Assembly: GCF_039540575.1 (NCBI RefSeq)
Contig: NZ_BAABFC010000011.1
Span: 1-60,966, forward strand
DNA length: 60,966 nt
Reading direction: 5' to 3'
Source: Pseudaeromonas paramecii
GTDB lineage: Bacteria > Pseudomonadota > Gammaproteobacteria > Enterobacterales > Aeromonadaceae
Shown: in pieces, positions 1-7,852 of the stretch
How the letters are laid out: every line of letters begins with the position of its first letter
Position numbering within the stretch: the stretch's first letter is position 1
Notes under the pieces: model-generated
The model's database searches: none
Told to the model about the DNA's origin: nothing
What the model saw: the letters and a program-made list of their open reading frames with translations, nothing else
Position numbers and translations under genes: made by a program

Positions 1-68
1 CAGATCGCACAAACGACGCCGAGTTCCCTTCTTCCCCGGACAAGTGATCTACATTTCGGAACGGTTAT

Positions 69-650
69 TTAGCGATGAGCCCCCTTGGAGGCGTACTTGG
101 GCCGGGCGTTCATGATGTACTCGATCTGCTCGTCGCTCATCTTGCCCTTGCTCAGACCCAGCACTCGATAGGTGATGTAGGGGCGCGCCGGCAAGGCGAT
201 CATCAGGGCCTTGATCTGGATGTCGTCCTCCAGATGCGGATTACCGTAGGCATAGGTCAGCACACCGGCATCCAACAGATTTTTGACGGCCGGCTCGGTG
301 ACCGGCAAATTGATGACGCTCTTGCGCTGAAAGATGAACTCCCGTAGCACCGCCTTCTCGTTAAAGTCCAGGCAGGCGATCATCTTCTCCAGCCGGGCCT
401 GCTGATAGTGGCTGCGCAGGCGCCCAATCAGCCAGTCCCAGCCGATGAGCAGCCCCTGGCTGACAAAGTAGGAGAGCGCCACCAGCATGCCGGCCCACAA
501 CAGTAGGGTCACTTGGGCCTGCCAGACATCGAACGGCTCACCCAGCTGCTCCAGGGGCAGCAGCAACAAGGCGCCGCTGCAAAGCAGCAACCAGATCATC
601 AGCCAGTTGAGTGAACGAAATTGGCCAAAGTAGGTGTTCCACTGTTTCAT
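69..650 (-). CDS. SieB-like membrane protein (superinfection exclusion protein B family)
   Basis: This 193-residue protein has two N-terminal hydrophobic segments (about residues 14-32 and 46-70, with LMIWLLLCSGALLLL and TLLLWAGMLVALSYF). A soluble C-terminal part follows, containing LDFNEKAVLREFIFQ and ending in a basic tail. The two-helix anchor plus the 'EKAVLREF...VKNLLDAGVL' winged-helix-like stretch resembles the SieB family, known from phage P22 and lambda relatives, where it aborts superinfection. Chromosomal homologues without prophage neighbours are common and their role is not established. No phage genes are visible here. The ATG at 648-650 is preceded by GGAAACATC, a modest ribosome binding site. 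Family assignment is by recollection of the motif pattern; a phage-defence function is inference. Confidence 0.6.
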   Translation of the reverse strand: MKQWNTYFGQFRSLNWLMIWLLLCSGALLLLPLEQLGEPFDVWQAQVTLLLWAGMLVALSYFVSQGLLIGWDWLIGRLRSHYQQARLEKMIACLDFNEKAVLREFIFQRKSVINLPVTEPAVKNLLDAGVLTYAYGNPHLEDDIQIKALMIALPARPYITYRVLGLSKGKMSDEQIEYIMNARPKYASKGAHR

Positions 651-727
651 GATGTTTCCCTGACGGTTAGGAGCCTAGTGATCAGGGAATTGCAAAGGGT
701 GTGCCAGCCTCGGCCGGCACACCCGAC

Positions 728-2293
728 TCAGCGCTGGAACTGCTGGATCAAGCGGGCCAGGCCCTCCAGCCGATGCACCAGCAGACTGATCTGATCCACC
801 GCCTTGTGGCTGTTGCGGGTGGTATCGCCGGCCAGGCCGCGGATGTTGTGGACGTTGCGGTTGATCTCTTCGGTCACATCGGCCTGCTGGGCCACGGCAC
901 TGGCGATCTGGTGGCTGGTATCGGTGACCTGATCCAGCATCACGTTGATCTCTTCGAGCACCTTGCCGGTGGCCACCGCCTGATCCCGACACACCTCGGA
1001 GCGCTCGGCCCCCTGCTCCATGCTGGCCACCGCCACCCCGGCAGACTGTTGCAGCTGGCGGATCATCTGCTGTATCTCCTCGGTGGAGCGCTGGGTCTTC
1101 AGCGCCAGCGAGCGGATCTCGTCCGCCACCACCGCAAAGCCGCGCCCGGCCTCGCCGGCCCGGGCCGCCTCGATGGCCGCATTGAGCGCCAGCAGGTTGG
1201 TCTGACCGGCGATGCTGTCGATCACCTCCAGGATACCGTCGATGCGCCGGCTGTTGGTGGCCAGCTCGTTGATCACCTGCTTGGACTGCTCCAGCTCATC
1301 ATGCAGCCGGTTGACCGAGGCAATGGTGGTATCCACACTCTGCCGCCCCTGGGCCGAGGTCTGGCGGGCCAGCTCCACCAGCTCGGAGGCCGAGGTGGCG
1401 TTGCCCGCCACCTCGCGGATGGAGGAACTCATCTCATTGATGGCGGTGGCCAGCTGATCCGTCTCCGCCAACTGGCTCTCCAGCTTCTCTGTGATGCCGC
1501 GAATGTTGGCTCTGTCGTCCTCGGCCTCCTGCAGTATCAGCTCGCTGGTATCGCCGGTGCGGCCCACCACGGCCCGCAGCTCGGCCTGCTTCATGCGCAG
1601 CGCCAGCTCGATGGCCGCCAGCTCGTCCCGCCGTCCGGTGTAGATGACCTGGGTCAGCTCGGTATCAAACCCTTCCCGGGCCACCAGGGCCAAGCGGTTA
1701 AGCTTGCGGGACCACCAGGCGCCAAAGCCCAGCTGCAGCAGCAGGATTGCCAGCACGCCACACAGCAGGGGCCACTGCTGGGGTAACCAGAGGGCCAGCC
1801 CGGTAAGCAGCATGGCACTCAGCCCCATTATCTGGTTCAGCCAGCCCACCCTGAGGGCCGGCCAGCGCAGGGCGCGGGGCAGCTTGCCCTGCTGTATGCC
1901 CTGATACAGCCGCTCGGCTTGCGCCACCTCGTCGCGGGAGGGACGGCTGCGCACCGACTGGTACTCGCGCACCTGACCATCGGCATCCAGGATGGGGGTG
2001 ACATAGGCATTGACCCAGTAGTAGTCGCCGTTCTTGCAGCGGTTCTTCACCAGCCCCATCCAGCTCTTCTTGGCCTTCATATGGGCCCAGAGATCGCTGA
2101 AGGCGGCGGCGGGCATGTCCCCGTGGCGCACTATGTTGTGCAGAGCCCCTTCCAGCTCGTCGGCCTGATAACCGGCGATATCGCAGAAGTGAGGATTGGC
2201 GTAGGTGATGCGGCTCTGCAGGTCCGTGGTGGAGATGAGATTATGCTGATCCGAGAAGTGTCGTTCCTGTCCCGACTGCGTTTGGGATGTCAT
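728..2293 (-). CDS. PAS-domain methyl-accepting chemotaxis protein (Aer-like)
   Basis: This is a 521-residue chemoreceptor when started at the ATG at 2291-2293, which has AGGAG seven bases upstream; an upstream in-frame start adds eight residues without a comparable site. The N-terminal 120 residues form an Aer-type PAS domain (ITYANPHFCDIAGY, KNGDYYWVNAYVTPI). Two hydrophobic segments follow (about 160-200), then a HAMP-like stretch and the cytoplasmic signalling domain with the conserved hairpin tip IAGQTNLLALNAAIEAARAGE. There is no periplasmic sensing domain. Aer proteins bind FAD in the PAS domain and report redox or oxygen status to CheA/CheW; that ligand is inferred from family. The gene stands alone, downstream of a LysR gene on the same strand. 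Confidence 0.88.
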   Translation of the reverse strand: MTSQTQSGQERHFSDQHNLISTTDLQSRITYANPHFCDIAGYQADELEGALHNIVRHGDMPAAAFSDLWAHMKAKKSWMGLVKNRCKNGDYYWVNAYVTPILDADGQVREYQSVRSRPSRDEVAQAERLYQGIQQGKLPRALRWPALRVGWLNQIMGLSAMLLTGLALWLPQQWPLLCGVLAILLLQLGFGAWWSRKLNRLALVAREGFDTELTQVIYTGRRDELAAIELALRMKQAELRAVVGRTGDTSELILQEAEDDRANIRGITEKLESQLAETDQLATAINEMSSSIREVAGNATSASELVELARQTSAQGRQSVDTTIASVNRLHDELEQSKQVINELATNSRRIDGILEVIDSIAGQTNLLALNAAIEAARAGEAGRGFAVVADEIRSLALKTQRSTEEIQQMIRQLQQSAGVAVASMEQGAERSEVCRDQAVATGKVLEEINVMLDQVTDTSHQIASAVAQQADVTEEINRNVHNIRGLAGDTTRNSHKAVDQISLLVHRLEGLARLIQQFQR

Positions 2294-2466
2294 GCCGTTG
2301 CTCCTGCCCCTGGCCAATAAACATTCAGTCCTCGGACATCTTAGCAGAGCGAGTCCCGCTCAAAAAAGCATGCCAACGGGCTCAAACAGAGATAAAAATC
2401 GAACGTTCCCAGCGATGTAACCGGCAGAAAATGCTGATATAACAATTTGATAAAAAATCTAACAGG
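2294..2466. other. Intergenic region upstream of the chemoreceptor
   Basis: About 170 AT-richer bases separate the LysR stop from the chemoreceptor start. They must hold the receptor promoter, but no convincing sigma-70 or sigma-28 (TAAA-N15-GCCGATAA) motif was found by eye. Confidence 0.4.
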
Positions 2467-3384
2467 TCAGCTGCAATCTACCAGCTGCCGCATCACCCCC
2501 TTGAGCCAGCGCAGGGCCGGCTGAGCATCCTGCACCGGGTGCCAGACACAGTTGAGGTGATAGCTGGGCATGGCGCTGGGCAGCGCCACCTGGCGCAGCG
2601 GCCAGGCCGCCGCCAGCAGGCTGGCCACCTTGGCCGGCAACACCAGCAGGTAGTCGGTCTGGCTGACGATGGCCGCCGCCGACATATAACTCTGACTGTT
2701 CACCGAGATGCGGCGGCTCAAGCCCTGGCTGGCCAGAAACTGATCGACGATGGACTCCCGGGTGCCCAGGGGCGAGTGAAAGACGTGGGGCGCCTCGATG
2801 AGCGCGTCCAGGCTCAACGCCGCCCCTATCTGCGGGTGATCCCGCCGCACCAGGCCGCTCAAGGGCTCGGTCAGCCAGGTTTCGCGGCTCAGGTGGGGCG
2901 GCACCTGCATGTACTCATCAAACCCCAGCACCAGATCGATACTCCCCTCGGCCAGCTCGGCCTCCGGCAGGCGATCCCGCAAGATCTCGATCTCGATATG
3001 CACCCCGGGCGCCAGTTGCCGCAGCCGGGCGATGAGTGGCGGGATCAGCACACACTCCACATAGTCGGTGGTGCTGATGACGAAGCGCCGCTGGCTGGTT
3101 TGCGGATCGAACACCTCCGGCGTGGTCAGCTGCTGCTCCAGCAGCAGCAGGGCCTGGCGTACCCCCTGATGCAACCCCTGGGCCCGCGGTGTGGGCAGCA
3201 TGCCCTGGGGGGTGCGCACCAGCAGAGGATCGTCGAAGAAGCGCCGCAACCGGTTCAAGGCATGGCTCATGGCCGGCTGGCTGATAAAGAGGCGCGCCGC
3301 CGCCCGGGTAACGTTGCGCTCCTGCATCAAGGCGTCAAAGGCCAGCAGCAAATTCAGATCGAGCTGGTGCAGCTTCATCATCAT
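2467..3384 (-). CDS. LysR-family transcriptional regulator (NodD/LeuO-like)
   Basis: This 305-residue protein has an N-terminal winged helix-turn-helix (LLLAFDALMQERNVTRAAARLFISQPAMSHALNRLRRFFDDPLLVRT, residues about 10-55, in pieces) and a periplasmic-binding-like effector domain beginning near residue 90. The sequence around the DNA-binding domain (LFISQPAMSHAL, DPLLVRTPQGM) is typical of the subgroup containing NodD, LeuO and SyrM. Three consecutive ATG codons open the frame, so the exact start is uncertain by two codons. The gene is divergent from agmatine deiminase, separated by about 256 bp, the usual arrangement for a LysR regulator and its target. That it controls the agmatine deiminase/amidase pair is inference from position. 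Confidence 0.85.
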   Translation of the reverse strand: MMMKLHQLDLNLLLAFDALMQERNVTRAAARLFISQPAMSHALNRLRRFFDDPLLVRTPQGMLPTPRAQGLHQGVRQALLLLEQQLTTPEVFDPQTSQRRFVISTTDYVECVLIPPLIARLRQLAPGVHIEIEILRDRLPEAELAEGSIDLVLGFDEYMQVPPHLSRETWLTEPLSGLVRRDHPQIGAALSLDALIEAPHVFHSPLGTRESIVDQFLASQGLSRRISVNSQSYMSAAAIVSQTDYLLVLPAKVASLLAAAWPLRQVALPSAMPSYHLNCVWHPVQDAQPALRWLKGVMRQLVDCS

Positions 3385-3640
3385 TCCATAGGTGAATAAG
3401 GCAATTAATAATATTCATTTGATGGATGATGGCACAAGTTTCTACACTGCAGATCACTGATGCATACCGGTTCTGACCCTCGCCCAGTCGCACTCGGCCT
3501 GGGGTTGCCGATCGTCCGTCAAGGTATCGCTCTCGAACGCCACTGGTTGAGTTAAGCCAGTCCATCTAACCCAGTGGTGGGCCCAGGCCCGCCCGTTACC
3601 GCTGTTCTGGCAGCCCGTCTGCCAGCGCGAGGAGTCTGTA
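3385..3640. promoter_or_regulatory. Divergent intergenic region, LysR regulator / agmatine deiminase
   Basis: This 256-bp region carries divergent promoters by position. The segment next to the LysR gene (about 3395-3440) is AT-rich and contains imperfect dyads around ATTCATTTGATGGAT that could be a LysR binding site. The side next to agmatine deiminase is GC-rich and ends in the ribosome binding site GAGGAG at 3627-3632. No promoter could be assigned with confidence. Confidence 0.35.
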
Positions 3641-4735
3641 ATGAGCAAACTTTTGAGCAGCCTGCCTGCCGCCGATGGTTTCTTTATGCCCGCCGAGTGG
3701 GCGCCGCAACAGGCGGTGTGGATGATTTGGCCGTACCGCCCGGACAACTGGCGGGAGGCCGGCCGTTACGCCCAGGCCACCTTCGCCCAGCTGGCCAAGG
3801 CCATCGGTGGAGCCACCCCGGTGTTTATGGGCGTCCCCGCCCGGTTTATGGAGCAGGCCCGGGAGATCATGCCCGCCGCCGTCACCCTGGTGGAGATGAA
3901 CAGCGACGACTGCTGGGCCCGGGATACAGGCCCGACCGTGCTGATCAACGCCGCCGGTGAACGCCGTGGCGTGGACTGGGGCTTCAATGCCTGGGGCGGC
4001 CACAACGGCGGCCTCTACTTCCCCTGGGATCAGGACGAGCTGGTGGCCCGCCAGATGTTGGCGACCCACGGTTTCGACCGCTACCAGGCGCCGCTCATCC
4101 TCGAAGGCGGCTCCATCCACGTGGACGGTGAAGGCACCTGCCTGACCACCGCCGAGTGCCTGCTCAACGTCAACCGCAATCCGCACCTGAGCAAGGCGCA
4201 GATCGAGCAGCACCTGCAGGATTACCTGGGCATCCGCAAGGTGATCTGGCTGCAGGACGGCACCTACCTGGACGAGACCGACGGCCACATCGACAACATG
4301 GCCTGCTTCGTGCGCCCCGGCGAGGTGCTGCTGACCTGGACCGATGACGAGCAGGATCCCCAGTACCCCCGCTCCAAGGCGGCACTGGAGGTGTTGCAGA
4401 ACGCCACCGACGCCCAGGGCCGCAAGCTCAAGATCTGGCTCATTCCGCAACCGGGTCCCCTGTACTGCAGCGAGGAAGAGGCGCAAGGCGTGATCGACGG
4501 CAGCGGCGTGCCCCGCGAGTCCGGTCACCGGCTGGCGGGCTCCTATGTCAACTTCCTCATCACCAACGACCGCATCATCTACCCGTTGCTGGATCCCAAG
4601 ACGGACGCGCTGGCCCAGGCCAAGCTCGAGGAGATCTTCCCCGACCATACCGTCGTGGGCATCCCGGGCCGGGAAATCCTGCTGGGCGGCGGCAACATCC
4701 ACTGCATCACCCAGCAGATCCCCAGCGGCCAGTAA
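3641..4735 (+). CDS. aguA: Agmatine deiminase (agmatine iminohydrolase)
   Basis: The 364-residue product converts agmatine to N-carbamoylputrescine and ammonia, part of the route from arginine to putrescine. It is a member of the peptidylarginine-deiminase-like pentein fold. The diagnostic pieces are present: the N-terminal MPAEWAPQQAVWMIWP, NSDDCWARDTGP, the acidic/His motifs LEGGSIHVDGEG and DETDGHIDN, and the catalytic cysteine Cys355 in GGGNIHCITQQ at the C-terminus. Length matches the family. The ATG follows GAGGAG by eight bases. The usual partner aguB (nitrilase-type N-carbamoylputrescine amidase) is absent from this window; an amidase-signature gene lies 147 bp downstream on the same strand instead. 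The LysR gene upstream is divergent. Confidence 0.95.
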   Translation: MSKLLSSLPAADGFFMPAEWAPQQAVWMIWPYRPDNWREAGRYAQATFAQLAKAIGGATPVFMGVPARFMEQAREIMPAAVTLVEMNSDDCWARDTGPTVLINAAGERRGVDWGFNAWGGHNGGLYFPWDQDELVARQMLATHGFDRYQAPLILEGGSIHVDGEGTCLTTAECLLNVNRNPHLSKAQIEQHLQDYLGIRKVIWLQDGTYLDETDGHIDNMACFVRPGEVLLTWTDDEQDPQYPRSKAALEVLQNATDAQGRKLKIWLIPQPGPLYCSEEEAQGVIDGSGVPRESGHRLAGSYVNFLITNDRIIYPLLDPKTDALAQAKLEEIFPDHTVVGIPGREILLGGGNIHCITQQIPSGQ

Positions 4736-4882
4736 GCCACGGCGGCTAACCCCGTTGGAGGGGTATCGCTGCACGGCCGGGAGAGAGCGTCCCTAAGCGC
4801 GCTCCCCGGCCCCGCCATCACGGCGAGGCTTGCCCTGTGGCACGGCCATCGCCAAACCGTCACCGTTTTTTGGAGGTCCAGC

Positions 4883-6586
4883 ATGATCGAAGTGACCGAA
4901 GTATCCATCGCCGAGCTGCGTGCCGCGCTCGAATCCGGCCGCACCACGGCGGTCGAACTGGTGCAGGCCTATCAGGCCCGCATCGCGGCCTATGATGGCC
5001 CCGCGACCGCCACCAAACTCAACGCGGTCGTGGTGCCCAATCCCGATGCGCTGAAAGAGGCCGAAGCCTCCGATGCGCGCCGCGCCCGCGGCGAGACCCT
5101 GGGGCCGCTGGACGGCATCCCCTACACCGCCAAGGACAGCTACCTGGTCAAGGGGCTGACCGCCGCCTCCGGCAGCCCGGCCTTCAAGGATCTGGTGGCC
5201 CAGCGCGATGCCTTCACCATAGAACGGCTGCGGGCCGCCGGCGCCATCTGCCTGGGCAAGACCAACATGCCGCCCATGGCCAACGGCGGCATGCAGCGCG
5301 GCGTCTATGGCCGGGCCGAGAGCCCCTATAACGCCGACTACCTGACCGCCCCCTTTGCCTCCGGCTCCTCCAACGGCGCCGGCACCGCCACCGCCGCCAG
5401 CTTCTGCGCCTTCGGCCTGGCCGAAGAGACCTGGTCCAGCGGCCGGGGCCCGGCCTCCAACAACGGCCTGTGCGCCTACACCCCCTCCCGCGGTGTCATC
5501 TCGGTACGCGGCAACTGGCCCCTGACCCCCACCATGGACGTGGTGGTGCCCTACGCCCGCACCATGGCCGACCTGTTGGAGGTGCTGGATGTGGTGGTGG
5601 CCGACGACGTCGAGACCCGCGGCGATCTCTGGCGCATGCAGCCCTGGGTGCCGATCCCCAAGGCTTCCGAGGTGCGTCCGGCCTCCTATCTGGAACTGGC
5701 AGCCAACGCAGAGAGCCTGAAGGGCAAGCGCTTCGGCGTGCCACGCATGTTCATCAACCAGGATGAACTGGCCGGCACCAGCGAGCATCCCGGCATCGGC
5801 GGCCCCACCGGTCAGCGCATCCAGACCCGCGCCTCGGTGATCGCCCTGTGGGAGCAAGCCCGCCAGGCCCTGGAAGCCGCCGGCGCCGAGGTCATCGAGG
5901 TGGACTTCCCCCTGGTCTCCAACTGCGAAGGGGACAGACCCGGCGCCCCCACGGTATTTAACCGCGGCATCGTCTCGCCTGAGTTTTTGCAGGACGAGCT
6001 GTGGGAGCTCTCCGGCTGGGCGTTCGACGACTTCCTGCGGGCCAACGGCGATCCCAAGCTCAACAAGCTTGAGGATGTGGACGGGCCGCAGATCTTCCCC
6101 CACGACCCCGGCACCTTGCCGAACCGCGAGGGGGATCTGGCCGCCGGCATGGACGAATACGTCAAGATGGCCCAGCGCGGCCTCACGCCGTGGAACGAGA
6201 TTGCCAGCGTGCCGGACGGCCTGCGGGGCCTGGAGCAGACCCGCAAGCTGGACTTGGAGGAGTGGATGGATGAGCTGAGGCTCGACGCCGTGCTGTTCCC
6301 CACGGTGGCCGACGTCGCCCCGGCCGATGCGGATGTGAACCCCGCCTCCGCCGATATCGCCTGGAGCAACGGCGTCTGGGTGGCCAACGGCAACCTGGCC
6401 ATCCGCCATCTCGGCGTACCGACCGTCACAGTCCCCATGGGGGTGATGGCCGATATCGGCATGCCGGTGGGCCTGACCTTCGCCGGCCGCGCCTATGACG
6501 ACAACAACCTGCTGCGCTTTGGCGCGGCCTTCGAGGCCACCGGCAGCAAGCGGCTGGTGCCGCCACGGACACCGGCGCTGGGCTGA
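4883..6586 (+). CDS. Amidase signature (AS) family hydrolase
   Basis: This 567-residue protein belongs to the Ser-cisSer-Lys amidase family. The catalytic lysine is Lys84 in YTAKDSY. The cis-serine is Ser162 in PFASGSSNGAG and the nucleophile is Ser186 in EETWSSGRGPAS, with the 24-residue spacing seen in characterised members. The oxyanion-type glycine-serine stretch is diverged from the textbook GGSSGGS, placing it in a subgroup distinct from GatA. The substrate cannot be read from sequence. The start follows GGAGG by seven bases. It lies 147 bp after agmatine deiminase with no terminator between them and is followed by a strong terminator, so the two probably form one transcript. It might hydrolyse N-carbamoylputrescine or another amide derived from agmatine; that is inference only. 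Confidence 0.88.
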   Translation: MIEVTEVSIAELRAALESGRTTAVELVQAYQARIAAYDGPATATKLNAVVVPNPDALKEAEASDARRARGETLGPLDGIPYTAKDSYLVKGLTAASGSPAFKDLVAQRDAFTIERLRAAGAICLGKTNMPPMANGGMQRGVYGRAESPYNADYLTAPFASGSSNGAGTATAASFCAFGLAEETWSSGRGPASNNGLCAYTPSRGVISVRGNWPLTPTMDVVVPYARTMADLLEVLDVVVADDVETRGDLWRMQPWVPIPKASEVRPASYLELAANAESLKGKRFGVPRMFINQDELAGTSEHPGIGGPTGQRIQTRASVIALWEQARQALEAAGAEVIEVDFPLVSNCEGDRPGAPTVFNRGIVSPEFLQDELWELSGWAFDDFLRANGDPKLNKLEDVDGPQIFPHDPGTLPNREGDLAAGMDEYVKMAQRGLTPWNEIASVPDGLRGLEQTRKLDLEEWMDELRLDAVLFPTVADVAPADADVNPASADIAWSNGVWVANGNLAIRHLGVPTVTVPMGVMADIGMPVGLTFAGRAYDDNNLLRFGAAFEATGSKRLVPPRTPALG

Positions 6587-6632
6587 GGCCAATCCGGCGT
6601 TCGCTATGCCGGATTGGCGCTATCAGCACATT

Positions 6633-6665
6633 AAAAACCACCTGAAAGCAGGTGGTTTTTTATCT
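6633..6665 (+). terminator. Rho-independent terminator after the amidase gene
   Basis: A nine-pair stem AACCACCTG / CAGGTGGTT with a four-base loop is followed by an unbroken T tract. It closes the agmatine deiminase-amidase transcript. Confidence 0.9.
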
Positions 6666-6730
6666 GGCGCGGTCGGGTGACGCCGGCGCCGTTGCGCCAT
6701 TGGTCAGCCGCTTAGCGGGGAAACAGCATG

Positions 6731-6891
6731 TAGGGGCGATTGGCGCAGCGTAATCGCCCGCACAGCAGGCGAAACAATAGTTAGACGAGCCTTGTTGGCG
6801 TGAGCGTGTGGATAGGCAGGTGCGATTTAAAACAGATCCCATCATTGGCTTTGTATTTATATGGGCGATTACGCTCTGCTAATCGCCCCTA
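6731..6891. repeat. REP-doublet or MITE-like element with 30-bp inverted ends
   Basis: A 30-base unit at 6731-6760 (TAGGGGCGATTGGCGCAGCG, then TAATCGCCCG) recurs in inverted orientation at 6862-6891, with about 26 of 30 positions matching. Each unit is itself an imperfect palindrome (GGGGCGATT ... AATCGCCC). The paired, oppositely oriented arrangement with about 100 bp between is typical of intergenic REP doublets or miniature inverted-repeat elements. No other copy was noticed in this window. No coding potential is seen between the ends. Confidence 0.7.
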
Positions 6892-6923
6892 CGATCCTTG
6901 GCACACTCCTGCATACACCAAAG

Positions 6924-6952
6924 CCAAACCACCTGCTTGGCAGGTGGCTTGG
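6924..6952 (-). terminator. Hairpin terminator downstream of the SDR gene
   Basis: A 13-position stem (CCAAACCACCTGC / GCAGGTGGCTTGG, one mismatch) with a three-base loop lies 10 bp beyond the SDR stop codon. On the minus strand it is followed only by a poor T-rich run (TTTGGCTTTGG), so efficiency is uncertain. Confidence 0.6.
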
Positions 6953-6962
6953 TAGGGGCAGG

Positions 6963-7730
6963 TTACAGGAACATGCCGCCGGAGGCTTCGATGCGCTGGC
7001 CGGTGATCCAGTGGTTGTCATCGGCCAGCAGGGCGGCCACCACGGGGCCGATGTCCTCCGGCAGGCCGGCCCGGCCCAGGGCCGTCTGGGCGGCGACAAA
7101 CTGGTTCACCGCCGGATTATCCCGCACCAGGCCATTGCCAAAATCGGTGGCGATGGCGCCCGGCGCCAGTGTGTTGACCGAGATGCCCCGCGCCCCCAGC
7201 TCCCGAGCCAGATAACGGCTCAGCACCTCCACACCACCCTTCATCACCGCGTAGGCGGAGGATCCCGGCAGGGAGAAGCGCGCCAGCCCGCTGGAGATAT
7301 TCAGAATACGGCCACCGTCGGCCAGTTGCGGTAGCAGGGCCTGGGTCAGGAAATAGGGCGCCTTCAGGTGGATGCGGAACAGCTCGTCAAACTGCGCCTC
7401 CATGGTGTCGACGAAGGGCGCATGCAGACCGACGCCGGCGTTGTTCACCAGGGCATCGAAGCGCTGGCGCTGCCATTGATCCGCCAGCAGGGCGCGCACC
7501 GCGGCGGCGAACTCGACAAAGCGGCGGCTGTCGCCCACATCCAGTGGCAGCACGGCCACCTGGGCGCCCAGAGCCCGGGCCTCGGCGGCGGTCGATTCGG
7601 CCTCGTCGCGGCGGCTATGGTAGGTGAGTATCAGGTCCCGGCCGCCTTGCGCCAGCCGCAGCGCCATGCTACGCCCCAGGCCACGGCCGCCGCCGGTGAT
7701 CAGAACAATCTTGCGCTTGCTATCCATCAT
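6963..7730 (-). CDS. Short-chain dehydrogenase/reductase family oxidoreductase
   Basis: This 255-residue classical SDR has the NAD(P)-binding TGGGRGLG motif at residues 12-19, the structural NNAG motif, the catalytic serine in ILNISSG and the YAVMK active-site Tyr-x-x-x-Lys. The basic residues after strand 2 (YHSRRDEAE) suggest NADPH preference. It ends with the family-typical ITGQRIEASGGMF. The substrate is not identifiable. It is divergent from a LysR-type regulator whose start lies 122 bp away, so regulation by that protein is likely. The ATG is preceded by AGGAACCTG; a second ATG follows immediately, so the start could be one codon later. Confidence 0.9.
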   Translation of the reverse strand: MMDSKRKIVLITGGGRGLGRSMALRLAQGGRDLILTYHSRRDEAESTAAEARALGAQVAVLPLDVGDSRRFVEFAAAVRALLADQWQRQRFDALVNNAGVGLHAPFVDTMEAQFDELFRIHLKAPYFLTQALLPQLADGGRILNISSGLARFSLPGSSAYAVMKGGVEVLSRYLARELGARGISVNTLAPGAIATDFGNGLVRDNPAVNQFVAAQTALGRAGLPEDIGPVVAALLADDNHWITGQRIEASGGMFL

Positions 7731-7805
7731 CAGGTTCCTCGCGGTAGTTCGGGAGCCCTCTCCCGTTACCCCAAGTCTATTGATTTCAGGTTGGCGATAA
7801 ATCCG

Positions 7806-7820
7806 TCTAACTTTGTTAGA
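7806..7820. promoter_or_regulatory. Perfect dyad, candidate LysR operator
   Basis: TCTAAC-TTT-GTTAGA is a perfect six-base inverted repeat with a three-base spacer, between the divergent SDR and LysR genes. Its position, 33 bp before the LysR start and 76 bp before the SDR start, suits an autoregulatory and activating LysR site. Binding is inferred. Confidence 0.55.
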
Positions 7821-7852
7821 TTGTTCACCAGCTTTTGACAGTTGGAGTCATC

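Noticed and set aside
1892..1909. CTGT...ACAG dyad in the chemoreceptor gene as a LexA box
   Set aside because: The spacing is ten rather than eight bases and it lies inside coding sequence.
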